Origin: Oscillospiraceae bacterium
GTDB taxonomy: Bacteria; Bacillota; Clostridia; Oscillospirales; CAG-272
Length of the DNA: 50,731 nt
Assembly: GCA_015064555.1 (NCBI GenBank)
Contig: SVRZ01000017.1
Coordinates: forward strand, 1 to 50,731
Reading direction: 5' to 3'
Under the pieces are notes generated by a model that saw nothing but the letters and a program-made list of their open reading frames with translations, was not told the origin of the DNA and made no database searches. Each line of letters begins with the position of its first letter. Position 1 is the stretch's first letter. Position numbers and translations under genes: made by a program. Shown one piece after another: positions 1-7,301 of the stretch.

Positions 1-264
1 TTTTTTCACAACTTTATCAGAAAAAGACCAAATATGATACTTGCCTATACCGCTTTCATTTGCCAAAAAGAAAACAGTTTTTTCTTTTTCCGTCACAGCG
101 AAAACATGCGAAAATATAGGGCTTACGCCTTGGATTGTTTTCCCGAAGGGCAAGATAATTGGACGCAGCAAGCACTTCCATTCAAATTGCATAATCTTTA
201 TTCCGTCAATTTCTAAATCTCCACCTAGCGGATAGTAACCTATATAGATTGCTTTGGCTAACAT
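1..264 (-). CDS. Hypothetical protein, N-terminal part, cut by window edge
   Basis: An open minus-strand frame starts at ATG 264 behind an AAAGGAG ribosome binding site and runs without a stop to base 1, giving 88 residues of an unfinished protein. It begins MLAKAIYIGYYPLGG and includes FEWKCLLRPIILPFG and VTEKEKTVFFLANESG. There is no signal peptide or membrane segment, and I recognise no family. It lies in the same orientation as the other genes of this accessory region and follows a degenerate hairpin-repeat stretch. The strong ribosome binding site and the sustained open frame are the reasons for calling it; the C-terminus lies outside the window. Confidence 0.6.
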   Translation of the reverse strand, partial: MLAKAIYIGYYPLGGDLEIDGIKIMQFEWKCLLRPIILPFGKTIQGVSPIFSHVFAVTEKEKTVFFLANESGIGKYHIWSFSDKVVKK

Positions 265-274
265 CAATTATCTC

Positions 275-480
275 CTTTCGATATTCAAGCCCAGCCGTAT
301 CTGCAAGAAACGCTTGCAAGGACGGCGGCGCAGATTGCTCCGCGAGCGCTTTAGCGCCATATCGAGTCGCAGACATATCGAGCGACGCGTCAGCGGCGCA
401 TATCGACGTCGAGTCGACGTGTGAGACACACGACGGACTCGACATGAGTCAAGACTCCAAAAAGTCTCAAAACCTGTCAA
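275..480 (-). repeat. Degenerate relative of the GCGATAT hairpin-array repeat
   Basis: On the minus strand this gene-free stretch contains several CGATATG words separating short self-complementary segments, such as GTGTG-TCT-CACAC and GGCGCTAAAGCGCTC. The arrangement resembles the two well-formed arrays at 1418-1731 and 2815-3123, but the invariant 35-base core and the long terminal hairpin are absent. It sits between two small minus-strand genes, as the full copies do. I read it as a diverged or decayed member of the same family; base composition differs from the flanking genes. Confidence 0.5.
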
Positions 481-507
481 AAACGGGGGTTGTAATACCT
501 TAAAGTC

Positions 508-975
508 TCACTTTTGCGGAAATATAACCCCATTCAACACATCAATGAGTTCTTGGGTTTGTTCTTTGCTCGTTGTCTGTATTTCGCTTTTATGCCCGTT
601 TGTAAAGATAAACAACACTTTATGAGTGTCCATTCCACCGTCCGAGTCTCCTTCTTGGAAGAAACTTTTCAGCTCCTTTAGTTCGTCAAAGCGGTGTGTT
701 TCTCGGCACAGATTATATATGTTGATTTCTCGTTTTTTCGAGTCGACTACAACTTTCCCGAAAAACACCGATGCAAATGTGGCGATATTTGTTAGCATAC
801 AAATCGCGTAAAAAACCCAAAACAGCGGAATATCTCTCATCTCTTCAAAAATGATGGGAAACAAAATTCCTGCAAGAAATACCCCTGCGAAAATAACACA
901 ATTTGAAACATCAGGTTTTTTCTTGATTGTAATTTTGCTTTCATTTTGAACGATGATTAATTTGCTTTTTCTCAT
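508..975 (-). CDS. Small membrane protein of unknown function
   Basis: A 155-residue protein starting at ATG 975 behind AGGGAGATTCC. A basic, soluble N-terminus (MRKSKLIIVQ) is followed by two hydrophobic segments at about residues 29-45 and 52-75. The C-terminal soluble half contains KVVVDSKKREINIYNL and reads like a small beta-rich cytoplasmic domain, as in bacterial PH-like membrane proteins; that comparison is only impressionistic. The 70 bases upstream match the leader of the gene at 1759-2715, so both are probably cargo of the same repeat system. It directly follows the four-helix-bundle gene. No functional assignment is justified. Confidence 0.7.
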   Translation of the reverse strand: MRKSKLIIVQNESKITIKKKPDVSNCVIFAGVFLAGILFPIIFEEMRDIPLFWVFYAICMLTNIATFASVFFGKVVVDSKKREINIYNLCRETHRFDELKELKSFFQEGDSDGGMDTHKVLFIFTNGHKSEIQTTSKEQTQELIDVLNGVIFPQK

Positions 976-1052
976 GGAATCTCCCTTCGATATGTTATAC
1001 CAAACAGATGTAAAGTGAAGTTTCGAGTTTTGCTCGAAATCATTATTTGTCC
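976..1052 (-). promoter_or_regulatory. Leader shared with the gene at 1759-2715
   Basis: On the minus strand, AGGACAAAT follows the four-helix-bundle stop codon. It is succeeded by a hairpin (TTTCGAG-CAAAA-CTCGAAA), then TTTACATCTGTTTGGTATAA and CATATCGAAG before the ribosome binding site. The same blocks in the same order precede the gene at 1759-2715. The TATAAC could be a -10 box, but I see no good -35 at 16-18 bases, so its role as promoter is unproven. Confidence 0.5.
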
Positions 1053-1394
1053 TTAGCCGTTTTCCTTTGCGGTGGTGATGGAGGCAATGAGCTTCCTGCG
1101 AATAGCACCGCATTTATTTGCGAGAATTTTATATGTATTTTCTTCCATTGAGCCGACCTTGAAAAGAATTTCAAGCCAGTAGTCGGTTTCATAGCATTCT
1201 TTGAGAGCAATTTCGAGTTTGTTCACAAAGTCTGCCGTGCTTTGTGCGTATTTGGCTTCATAGCTGTTTGCACCGATGGATGAGCAGGATCGCAAAAGTT
1301 GATTGACAAATACCGTCCTGCCCTTTATAGTGTCACAAACGGCAGTGATTTCTATGGTAAGCTCGACTGCGAGTTCTTTTATCGTCTTATTCAT
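1053..1394 (-). CDS. Four-helix-bundle protein, S23/IVS-encoded family
   Basis: A 113-residue helical protein beginning MNKTIKELAVELTIE, chosen at ATG 1394 because AGAAAGGAAAAATTC precedes it. It matches the four helix bundle family first seen inside 23S rRNA intervening sequences (TIGR02436/PF05635), which is structurally related to the Avd accessory protein of diversity-generating retroelements. Family hallmarks visible are LRSCSSIGANSYEAKYAQS and the following KLEIALKECYETDYWLE. Here it is not inside an rRNA gene: its upstream region is the full hairpin array at 1418-1731. Family members are thought to bind nucleic acid, so recognition of the adjacent hairpins is plausible but untested. 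No reverse transcriptase is present in the window. Confidence 0.85.
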   Translation of the reverse strand: MNKTIKELAVELTIEITAVCDTIKGRTVFVNQLLRSCSSIGANSYEAKYAQSTADFVNKLEIALKECYETDYWLEILFKVGSMEENTYKILANKCGAIRRKLIASITTAKENG

Positions 1395-1417
1395 GAATTT
1401 TTCCTTTCTAAAGGGAG

Positions 1418-1731
1418 TTTCGCCTGCGGGCGAAAGCGATATATTCATTTTGAAACGTGCATTCAAAATGAATGCGATATATTTGCTTTGCAAATGCGAT
1501 ATTATCTCGCGGTGCGAGATAGCGATATATTCGCCGTTGGCGAATGTGGTGGAAAGTACGCTACATATAAATCCTCACGCCTTATGCGCACGCAGTGCGC
1601 TCACGTGCCGAAGGCACATATCGCGCGCAGGCATATCGCACGCGAACAACATGAAGCGCATATCGCAAATCCTGCAAGGGATTTATATCGCTTTAGTTTG
1701 TCTGCTTTGTCAGACAAACTAAACTTTCCAC
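1418..1731 (-). repeat. Hairpin-array repeat, copy B (upstream of the four-helix-bundle gene)
   Basis: A string of perfect or near-perfect hairpins. In plus-strand order the stems are TTTCGCC/GGCGAAA, a long one built on CATTTTGAA, ATTTGC/GCAAAT, TATCTCGC/GCGAGATA and TTCGCC/GGCGAA. The invariant core (1547-1581) follows, then GTGCC/GGCAC, AAATCC/GGATTT and a 13-base-pair TTTAGTTTGTCTG stem (1692-1723). Units left of the core are separated by GCGATAT and units right of it by ATATCGC. The core begins GTGGAAAGT and the right end is ACTTTCCAC, forming an inverted pair. Comparison with copy A shows constant spacers and different hairpin inserts. Confidence 0.85.
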
Positions 1732-1758
1732 GTGGGTCATAAGGTCAAAAGGTATATT

Positions 1759-2715
1759 TTATGCCAGCATTGCTGCGACGATAACAGACAAGAATGCGAT
1801 TATAAAAGTACCTATTTCACAAACCTTCCAATAATCGATTATCGTTTGTTCATCCTCTGTGAGACGAATATGATCAAGCATATTCCATATAACGATGCTG
1901 GATATAATAAGATGAATTGCAAGCGGCAAAATGCCTATGCAAAGAATGCCATCCATCAAAATTCCAAAAACAATATTGAGAACGGCATAAATCACATGAA
2001 TAATAGAGGTAATCCGAAAGTATTTCAGAATAAACCTTGCTTTGCGATTTTCTATTACGGTTGTTTGCTTTGGATATCGTGTAGCATCCTGTGTTTTTCG
2101 ATACTCTTTCCGTTTTTCAAGAAAAATAATTGTTCCCATTCCAATAGCACCGACAAACGATACGCACCAGCAAACACCAAAATTAAATACCCAGTACCAC
2201 CACGGACGGGCAACGACTGTAGTCAGTGACCCATCTTCTTGCGCCTTGTAGACTTGATATGTATCAAAATAAAATTCGCCGTTTTGGAATTTGTCCGTAT
2301 ATTCGCTTTCCCAATCGTAAATCAAATCAATATCATCTGATTTTTTCTTTTCAACAAAAGTTCCGTTTGATGAATTATAAATGTAAGCATCAGCAGAATT
2401 ATATACAATGAGTTGATTATTGGAAAGCTCAAAGTACACATTTCTTAAATACGGCGTCGATACCGCCCAAAGAAATCGGCCTTCTTCAGAATAGACATTT
2501 ACATAGGAGGCATCATTATAGCATACATAAATTTGATGTAGATCTTCATCATGTAAAACCGTAGCAATTTCGTCTGGGGCAAACAGTTCTACCTGCACTT
2601 TTTGATAGTTTTCGTTATCTCGTGTGCACATTGATCTGCCTACCAAACCGATAGCAATCCCAGTGAGAAATATCAGTATGAAAACAACAAATAAAATTCT
2701 TTTGGTACTTGTCAT
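1759..2715 (-). CDS. Membrane protein with extracytoplasmic domain, unknown function
   Basis: A 318-residue protein with a strong AAAGGAGG ribosome binding site before ATG 2715. Residues about 7-27 are an N-terminal hydrophobic anchor. Residues 35-165 form a soluble, strand-rich region with short motifs (IYVCYNDASYVNVYSEEG, QLIVYNSADAYIYNSSNG) reminiscent of a few beta-propeller blades. Further hydrophobic segments lie near 172-197, 235-255, 258-278 and 298-318. Such a layout suggests a sensor or envelope protein, but I recognise no family. The upstream leader is homologous to that of the gene at 508-975, and hairpin arrays flank it on both sides, so it behaves like a cassette between repeats. 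Confidence 0.7.
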   Translation of the reverse strand: MTSTKRILFVVFILIFLTGIAIGLVGRSMCTRDNENYQKVQVELFAPDEIATVLHDEDLHQIYVCYNDASYVNVYSEEGRFLWAVSTPYLRNVYFELSNNQLIVYNSADAYIYNSSNGTFVEKKKSDDIDLIYDWESEYTDKFQNGEFYFDTYQVYKAQEDGSLTTVVARPWWYWVFNFGVCWCVSFVGAIGMGTIIFLEKRKEYRKTQDATRYPKQTTVIENRKARFILKYFRITSIIHVIYAVLNIVFGILMDGILCIGILPLAIHLIISSIVIWNMLDHIRLTEDEQTIIDYWKVCEIGTFIIAFLSVIVAAMLA

Positions 2716-2812
2716 AGGCCTTACACCTCCTTTATAGAAACTTCGATATGTTATACTAAACAGCTGTAAATTGTATTTTCAAGTTTCGCTCAAAACTCAC
2801 ATTTGTCCTATT
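2716..2812 (-). promoter_or_regulatory. Leader shared with the gene at 508-975
   Basis: The minus strand reads AGGACAAAT, then a hairpin (TTTTGAG-CGAAA-CTTGAAAA), TTTACAGCTGTTTAGTATAA and CATATCGAAG, then AAAGGAGG. It aligns block by block with 976-1052. In this copy it directly follows the hairpin array, whereas in the other copy the four-helix-bundle gene is interposed. Confidence 0.5.
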
Positions 2813-2814
2813 TT

Positions 2815-3123
2815 AGTTCGCTTTGCGAACGCGATATGCACCTTCGGTGCGCGATATATTTGCTTTGCAAATGCGATATTATCTCGCGGTGCGAGATAGC
2901 GATATATTTGCAACGCGAAATATATTTCGTGTTGCAAATATGGTGGAAAGTACGCTACATATAAATCCTCACGCCGCGCAGTTCGCGGCATATCGCGCCG
3001 CAGGCATATCGCGCTTTTGAATATCTCGCCTATGGCGAGGTATGTAAAAGCATATCGCAAATCCTGCAAGGGATTTATATCGCTTTAGTTTGTCTGCTTT
3101 TGCAGACAAACTAAACTTTCCAC
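2815..3123 (-). repeat. Hairpin-array repeat, copy A (overlaps the rlmD 3' end)
   Basis: Same scaffold as copy B. In plus-strand order the stems are GTTCGC/GCGAAC, GCACC/GGTGC, then the 58-base block shared with copy B (2851-2908), a TTGCAACGCGAAA/TTTCGTGTTGCAA stem, the invariant core at 2941-2975, GCCGCG/CGCGGC, CTCGCC/GGCGAG, AAATCC/GGATTT and a 14-base-pair TTTAGTTTGTCTGC stem at 3084-3115. The last stem contains the final codons and stop of rlmD. GCGATAT spacers lie left of the core and ATATCGC spacers right of it. Confidence 0.85.
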
Positions 3124-4473
3124 ATGCCCTGTCAAAGGAAACATATCATACCCCTGCACCGTATCGGTAGTATATCCCTTCTCTCGCATTATCCGCACGT
3201 CGCGCGCGAGGGTTGTCGGGTTGCATGAGATATATACGATCTTACGCGGCGCGAGCCTTACCACGTAGTCGATAAGATCCTGCGAGCATCCGGCTCTCGG
3301 AGGATCGAATATAACTACGTCCGGCTTGATCTTCTTCCCTCTTTTCTCCTCGGCGCTTCTAAGAAGCGTTTCTGCACCTCCTGCGTCGCCTGTATAGAAC
3401 TCGGCATTGGTGATGCCGTTTTGCTCTGCGTTATATCTTGCGCATTCGACTGCGCTGTCTACTATCTCAATTCCTATAACCTCTTTGGCATCGGCTGCCA
3501 TAGAGAGTCCTATCGAGCCTGCTCCGCAATAAAGATCAAGCAGTGTATCCGATTTCGTAAGACCGGCAAGGCGGCGAGCCTCTCTGTATATCAAATCAGC
3601 CGTGCCGCAGTTGACCTGATAAAAGGCGGGGGCGGTTATCTTCAGACTCACACCCGCAAGCTCATCCACGATATAGTCCTTGCCGTAAAGTGTTATATAT
3701 TCATCACCGAGAATAACGTTTGTATCCTCACTGTTTACATTGATAAGTATTCCGCATATTTCGGGAAATGCCGCCCTTACGGATGCGACAAGCTCATCCG
3801 AATGCGGAATAGAATCGCCGTTCAAAACAAGCACAAGAAGCACCTCACCGCTTACCTCGGCACGCCTCAGATATACGTGACGGAGGATGCCATCCCCACT
3901 TTTTTCATTGTATACTGAAATATTATACGCCTTGAAGAACGAGCGAAGATGCTCAAGTATATCCGCAAAAATATCGGGCGCCATAGGACAGTGAGCCGCC
4001 TCACAAACATTATGACTCTTGGGTGCATAAAATCCTATCATGTATTCGCCCGTTTTGTTTTTTGCTACGGGATACTGAGCTTTATTTCTATATCCTGTAA
4101 GACGCGGAGAAGGAACGGTTGGCAGCACGGATATGTCCGAAAGCCTCTCCTTCAGGAATGCCGAGCGGATAACGTTCTCCTTATACAGAAGCTCATCCTC
4201 ATACCGAAGCAAGCGAAGGGCACAGCTATGACATTTATCCGAGCCGCACCTCGTGTCACACCGCTTATCCGAAAGCACGAGCATTTTCTCGACACGGCCT
4301 ACGTAATATGAGGATGCCGCCTTTATTATCCTGACCTCGGCTACGTCACCGGGCACGCAGGAGGAAACGAAAACCACCGCCCCGTTTATCTTACCTACGC
4401 CGAATCCGAGATTTGTTATATCCTCTATTTCAAGAGTCACGATATCGTTCTTTTTTAAATCCGTCTTTTTCAA
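3085..4473 (-). CDS. rlmD: 23S rRNA uracil-C5 methyltransferase, RlmD/TrmA family
   Basis: A 462-residue enzyme that would methylate uracil-C5 in 23S rRNA using S-adenosylmethionine. An N-terminal TRAM-like RNA-binding domain (about 1-60) is followed by a cysteine cluster (CDTRCGSDKCHSC, about 72-84) suited to an iron-sulfur site and by the family motif GYRNKAQYPV. The SAM-binding motif is LLDLYCGAGSIGL, then FDPPRAG and the catalytic-cysteine motif ISCNPTTLARD, ending in the conserved GHVE. The start is TTG 4473 behind GGGGAG. The final residues SLVCLQKQTN and the stop are encoded within the terminal hairpin of repeat copy A. The exact target uridine among paralogues is not certain. Confidence 0.9.
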   Translation of the reverse strand: MKKTDLKKNDIVTLEIEDITNLGFGVGKINGAVVFVSSCVPGDVAEVRIIKAASSYYVGRVEKMLVLSDKRCDTRCGSDKCHSCALRLLRYEDELLYKENVIRSAFLKERLSDISVLPTVPSPRLTGYRNKAQYPVAKNKTGEYMIGFYAPKSHNVCEAAHCPMAPDIFADILEHLRSFFKAYNISVYNEKSGDGILRHVYLRRAEVSGEVLLVLVLNGDSIPHSDELVASVRAAFPEICGILINVNSEDTNVILGDEYITLYGKDYIVDELAGVSLKITAPAFYQVNCGTADLIYREARRLAGLTKSDTLLDLYCGAGSIGLSMAADAKEVIGIEIVDSAVECARYNAEQNGITNAEFYTGDAGGAETLLRSAEEKRGKKIKPDVVIFDPPRAGCSQDLIDYVVRLAPRKIVYISCNPTTLARDVRIMREKGYTTDTVQGYDMFPLTGHVESLVCLQKQTN

Positions 4474-4506
4474 ATCTATCTCCCCATACCAAAAGGCATA
4501 CGATAT

Positions 4507-5342
4507 TTATATGAATTCATCCTTAAAGCGATTTCTGTATTCCTTGGGTGTCATCCCAAACTGCGCCTTGAAGGTCTTTGTGAAATATGATGCATCTGTA
4601 AAGCCTGTTTCGTCCGCGATATCTGCTATAGAGCGCTCGGTGTAGCGCAAGAGGCTCTTTGCATACTTTATGCGGTAGGCTATCACGTACTGATGAAGGG
4701 TTATCCCCTTCTTATCCTTCAACACCTTGCTTATATAGAATGGATGATATCCGAATATAGCACCAAGCTCGGTGTTGGATATCTCATCGTGTATATTCTC
4801 CCTTATGTATCCGTCCAGGTTCTCTACCATTGATGACGGGAGCGCATTTTCGTCCGAATGCTCGGCTATCTTTAAGAGGATAAGCTTCAGCATCGCCGAA
4901 AGCTCTGCGGTATAAAAGCCCTCAGCCGAGGTGAATATATTACTCATTCTTATGAAGGTATCTCTCTCAGACTCAACGTCTGTAAGAAATATCGGCGCGG
5001 AAAATGCCTCAAATGGCGGCTTATGGCAAAGCTCATCAGAGAAGCTCTCGGGCGATACCGGTGATATTCCCTCGCCCTCACCGCCATACTCGTCGGTTAA
5101 ATCAAAGGACACCACAACAGCCCTCATATACTTACTCTTCATAAAATATTTTACCCCTGCGGGATGTACAGAAGGTTGCCCGGCGCAAGACGCGAGCGCT
5201 TTCCGTCGGCAAGCGTATATGTTATCTCGCCCGATATAAGATACACTATTTTGGAATCAAGCGAAATGCATTCATCGCTCTTACCTGCCTTTTCATAAAG
5301 TGCAACCGTGTGGATACACGGATTAAGCTTAGTCAAATTCAT
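4507..5342 (-). pseudogene. AraC-family regulator split by a one-base frameshift
   Basis: The N-terminal part (ATG 5342, AAAGGGGATTTT upstream) encodes an AraC-type cupin, MNLTKLNPCIHTVALYE to SRLAPGNLLYIPQG, then hits a TAA at 5151. The reading resumes in the -1 frame as VKYFMKSKYMRAVVVSFDL and continues through a complete AraC DNA-binding domain. That domain contains GYHPFYISKVLKDKKG and GFTDASYFTKTFKAQFGMTPKEYR. The break is at a run of four G on the minus strand (CAGGGGTAA); a fifth G would restore one continuous protein of about 278 residues. The choices are true inactivation, a sequencing error, or -1 slippage on GGG. Its likely target is an adjacent sugar gene, but none is adjacent here. 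Confidence 0.75.
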
Positions 5343-5403
5343 AAAATCCCCTTTGCCTCTGCGCGTTCGTGCGCGAATTCTTAAAATATGTCGCATTTAC
5401 TAT

Positions 5404-5432
5404 ATTTTAACATCCTTCGGCAAGAAAATCAA
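5404..5432 (-). promoter_or_regulatory. Promoter for the AraC-type gene
   Basis: On the minus strand, TTGATT (5432-5427) and TAAAAT (5409-5404) are separated by 17 bases, about 60 bases upstream of ATG 5342. Confidence 0.6.
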
Positions 5433-5608
5433 TAAAATTTAAAATATTTATTTTCTCGCGCTCAAAATCAATAAAATATAGTCGTGCATACGCGCGATAC
5501 AAGGACGATCTCAGTCAAATTCAACGCAACACGGCGAGGCTGTACAAGACGAAAAATCATCACTTTTTAGGGAATTTGAAAGAAAAAAATATTTTTTTAA
5601 AAATGTAC

Positions 5609-5637
5609 TTGACAAAATGAAATTTATATGATACAAT
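5609..5637 (+). promoter_or_regulatory. Promoter of tRNA-Glu
   Basis: A perfect TTGACA (5609-5614) and TACAAT (5632-5637) with a 17-base spacer lie 19 bases before the tRNA. Confidence 0.85.
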
Positions 5638-5656
5638 AACTAAGCGCTTAGGCAAT

Positions 5657-5731
5657 GGCTCGTTGGTCAAGCGGCTAAGACATCAGCCTCTCACGCTGAA
5701 AACATGGGTTCGATTCCCGTACGAGTCACCA
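5657..5731 (+). tRNA. tRNA-Glu (anticodon CTC)
   Basis: A 75-base cloverleaf. Acceptor arms GGCTCGT and ACGAGTC pair, the anticodon stem is TCAGC/GCTGA around loop CTCTCAC, and the T arm contains GGGTTCGATTCCC. The genomic sequence encodes the CCA end. Anticodon CTC reads GAG (glutamate). A strong promoter and an intrinsic terminator bracket it, so it is a single-gene transcription unit. A partial second copy of its 3' half lies about 150 bases downstream. Confidence 0.93.
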
Positions 5732-5774
5732 AAAAAGAGATAGGCACTCCATTGTGAGTGCCTATCTCTTTTTT
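5731..5774 (+). terminator. Terminator after tRNA-Glu
   Basis: Perfect stem GAGATAGGCACTC/GAGTGCCTATCTC with a six-base loop, preceded by six A and followed by six T, so it can work in both directions. Confidence 0.92.
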
Positions 5775-6020
5775 GGTGTCCCGCTCACTCATCAAACCTA
5801 GCGCGCATAAAACTACAAGTTATCTATTTAGCTTTGCAGGAATTTTTGCTAAGCACTACTCCGAAACCGCTTCCGCGCGCTATGGGTTCGAAATATTGCC
5901 TCGTCGTCTCCTGTGGAGACCTCGTAAGACGAGGCAAATTCCCGTACGAGTTTGCCGCTCGGGTTTATGCTTACATCTATTCAATTTGTCTTTCAAAATT
6001 AAAATATTCTTCAACTCATA
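5775..6020. other. Gene-free stretch with a tRNA-Glu 3' remnant and a palindromic insert
   Basis: ATGGGTTCGA (5882-5891) and TTCCCGTACGAGT (5939-5951) are exactly adjacent in tRNA-Glu but are split here by 47 bases. The insert folds as TTGCCTCGTC/GACGAGGCAA with an inner GTCTCC/GGAGAC hairpin. It therefore looks like a remnant of the tRNA 3' half, such as an attachment-site duplicate, later hit by a small palindrome. I see nothing else in this stretch and no convincing open frame. Confidence 0.6.
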
Positions 6021-7301
6021 CTATATATTCATCCAATTGATAACCTTAACATAGTCAAGCTTCGTTTTATGCTTGGGATCCATAGGCAACCTCCGAAACC
6101 TAACACATATAATGTCAGAATATTCATTGGAAAGCCTGCCTTGATAGCAAAAATATTTTTTTCCTTCATACGCAAAAGAAAAGCCTTTTTTCACCTTTGT
6201 ATTTTCACGTAACAGCCTGTTGTCTTCAACGTAGTTATAGTGAGTTGAGCTTGAATATTGGATTCTGCCAACTATGTGTAAACCATATTCATCAAAATAT
6301 CCAATGTCGCTCCCGACGATTTCCCGATCCTCGGTAAGCACAACATCTCCCACAGCTTTAATTCGGCCAATGCCGTTACTGTCCTGATCAACAATTGAAA
6401 GTTCCACACCATCTATATCATACTTCAACGCAAAGTTATGCGCCAAATAATGTTCAAGCGTCGATCTTGCCATAAAGACACATTCGCTGGAGCCGTATAT
6501 GTAAGTGCTTTCGGCAAAAGGAAAGGCAGATCTGAGATATTCTGCATCCTTTTCGCAAAGCATAGCTCCCCCAAAAAATACTTTTTTGATAAATGGGAGT
6601 GGAGCTTTTACGCCAAGTAACTTTGCGATAGGCGCTAAAACTGCAGTTACTCCCAAACTATTCAATTCGCTTTTTCTTATTTTTTTTGAGATAACACAGG
6701 TAAGTCCTGAATAAACCACAAACAAAACGTATATGGGCAATCCTGCATAAACGATATCGCCATCATTCATCTCTATATTTCTTAAAACGATATCTATCTG
6801 CTTCTCCAAGCTTTTAATGCTGCGCTCTATTGGTTTAGGGTTACCGGTTGTTCCCGAGGTAAATGTTGTGAGCACTATTTTATTTTTGTCAACATTGACA
6901 GACTCGGGCGTGTCTGAATATTTATGATAATCGGAAACATTTATAAATTCAATATCGGATCCGAAATTGAATTTTGCGATCCTTGTCAATCTATTACAGA
7001 ATACCGATTTTATTCCATGGTCCGACATTATTTTTCTTATTCTGCCGAAATTTTTGTACGAGTCCATAACAACTACGTTAACGCCATAATAGATGCAAGC
7101 AAATAACAGAACGTAGAATTCATAGGAAGGCATTACAAAAAGGAGAACCCTGCTCTCTTTCGAAAGTCCTTTGGCCTTGATGAGATTTACCGTTTTGAAC
7201 ACATCGGACAGAAGCAAGTCAAAAGACACCTTGCGTTTGCCGCAAACAAACGCAGTCTTATCACCCTTTTCCTTGCATGTTTTTATAAACTTATTTATCA
7301 T
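6021..7301 (-). CDS. AMP-forming acyl/aryl ligase (ANL superfamily)
   Basis: A 426-residue adenylating enzyme, last gene of the six-gene operon, starting 11 bases inside its upstream neighbour. The phosphate-loop motif TTFTSGTTGNPKP is near residues 144-156, the YIYGSSE motif near 270, the SDIGYFDEYGLHIVGR core is near 330-345, and the C-terminal PMDPKHKTKLDYVKV matches the catalytic-lysine region. It is shorter than typical acyl-CoA synthetases (500 or more residues). It would activate a carboxylate as acyl-AMP for transfer to CoA, a carrier protein or an amine; no carrier protein is present in the operon. Substrate unknown. Confidence 0.85.
   Translation of the reverse strand: MINKFIKTCKEKGDKTAFVCGKRKVSFDLLLSDVFKTVNLIKAKGLSKESRVLLFVMPSYEFYVLLFACIYYGVNVVVMDSYKNFGRIRKIMSDHGIKSVFCNRLTRIAKFNFGSDIEFINVSDYHKYSDTPESVNVDKNKIVLTTFTSGTTGNPKPIERSIKSLEKQIDIVLRNIEMNDGDIVYAGLPIYVLFVVYSGLTCVISKKIRKSELNSLGVTAVLAPIAKLLGVKAPLPFIKKVFFGGAMLCEKDAEYLRSAFPFAESTYIYGSSECVFMARSTLEHYLAHNFALKYDIDGVELSIVDQDSNGIGRIKAVGDVVLTEDREIVGSDIGYFDEYGLHIVGRIQYSSSTHYNYVEDNRLLRENTKVKKGFSFAYEGKKYFCYQGRLSNEYSDIICVRFRRLPMDPKHKTKLDYVKVINWMNI

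Noticed and set aside
206-445. Short minus-strand open frame over the degenerate hairpin stretch
   Set aside because: Covered by repeat-like sequence and by the start of the cut gene, with no ribosome binding site.
1299-1742. Plus-strand frames across the hairpin array
   Set aside because: They run through hairpins and cover the four-helix-bundle gene in antisense; the amino acid sequence is a by-product of the repeat.
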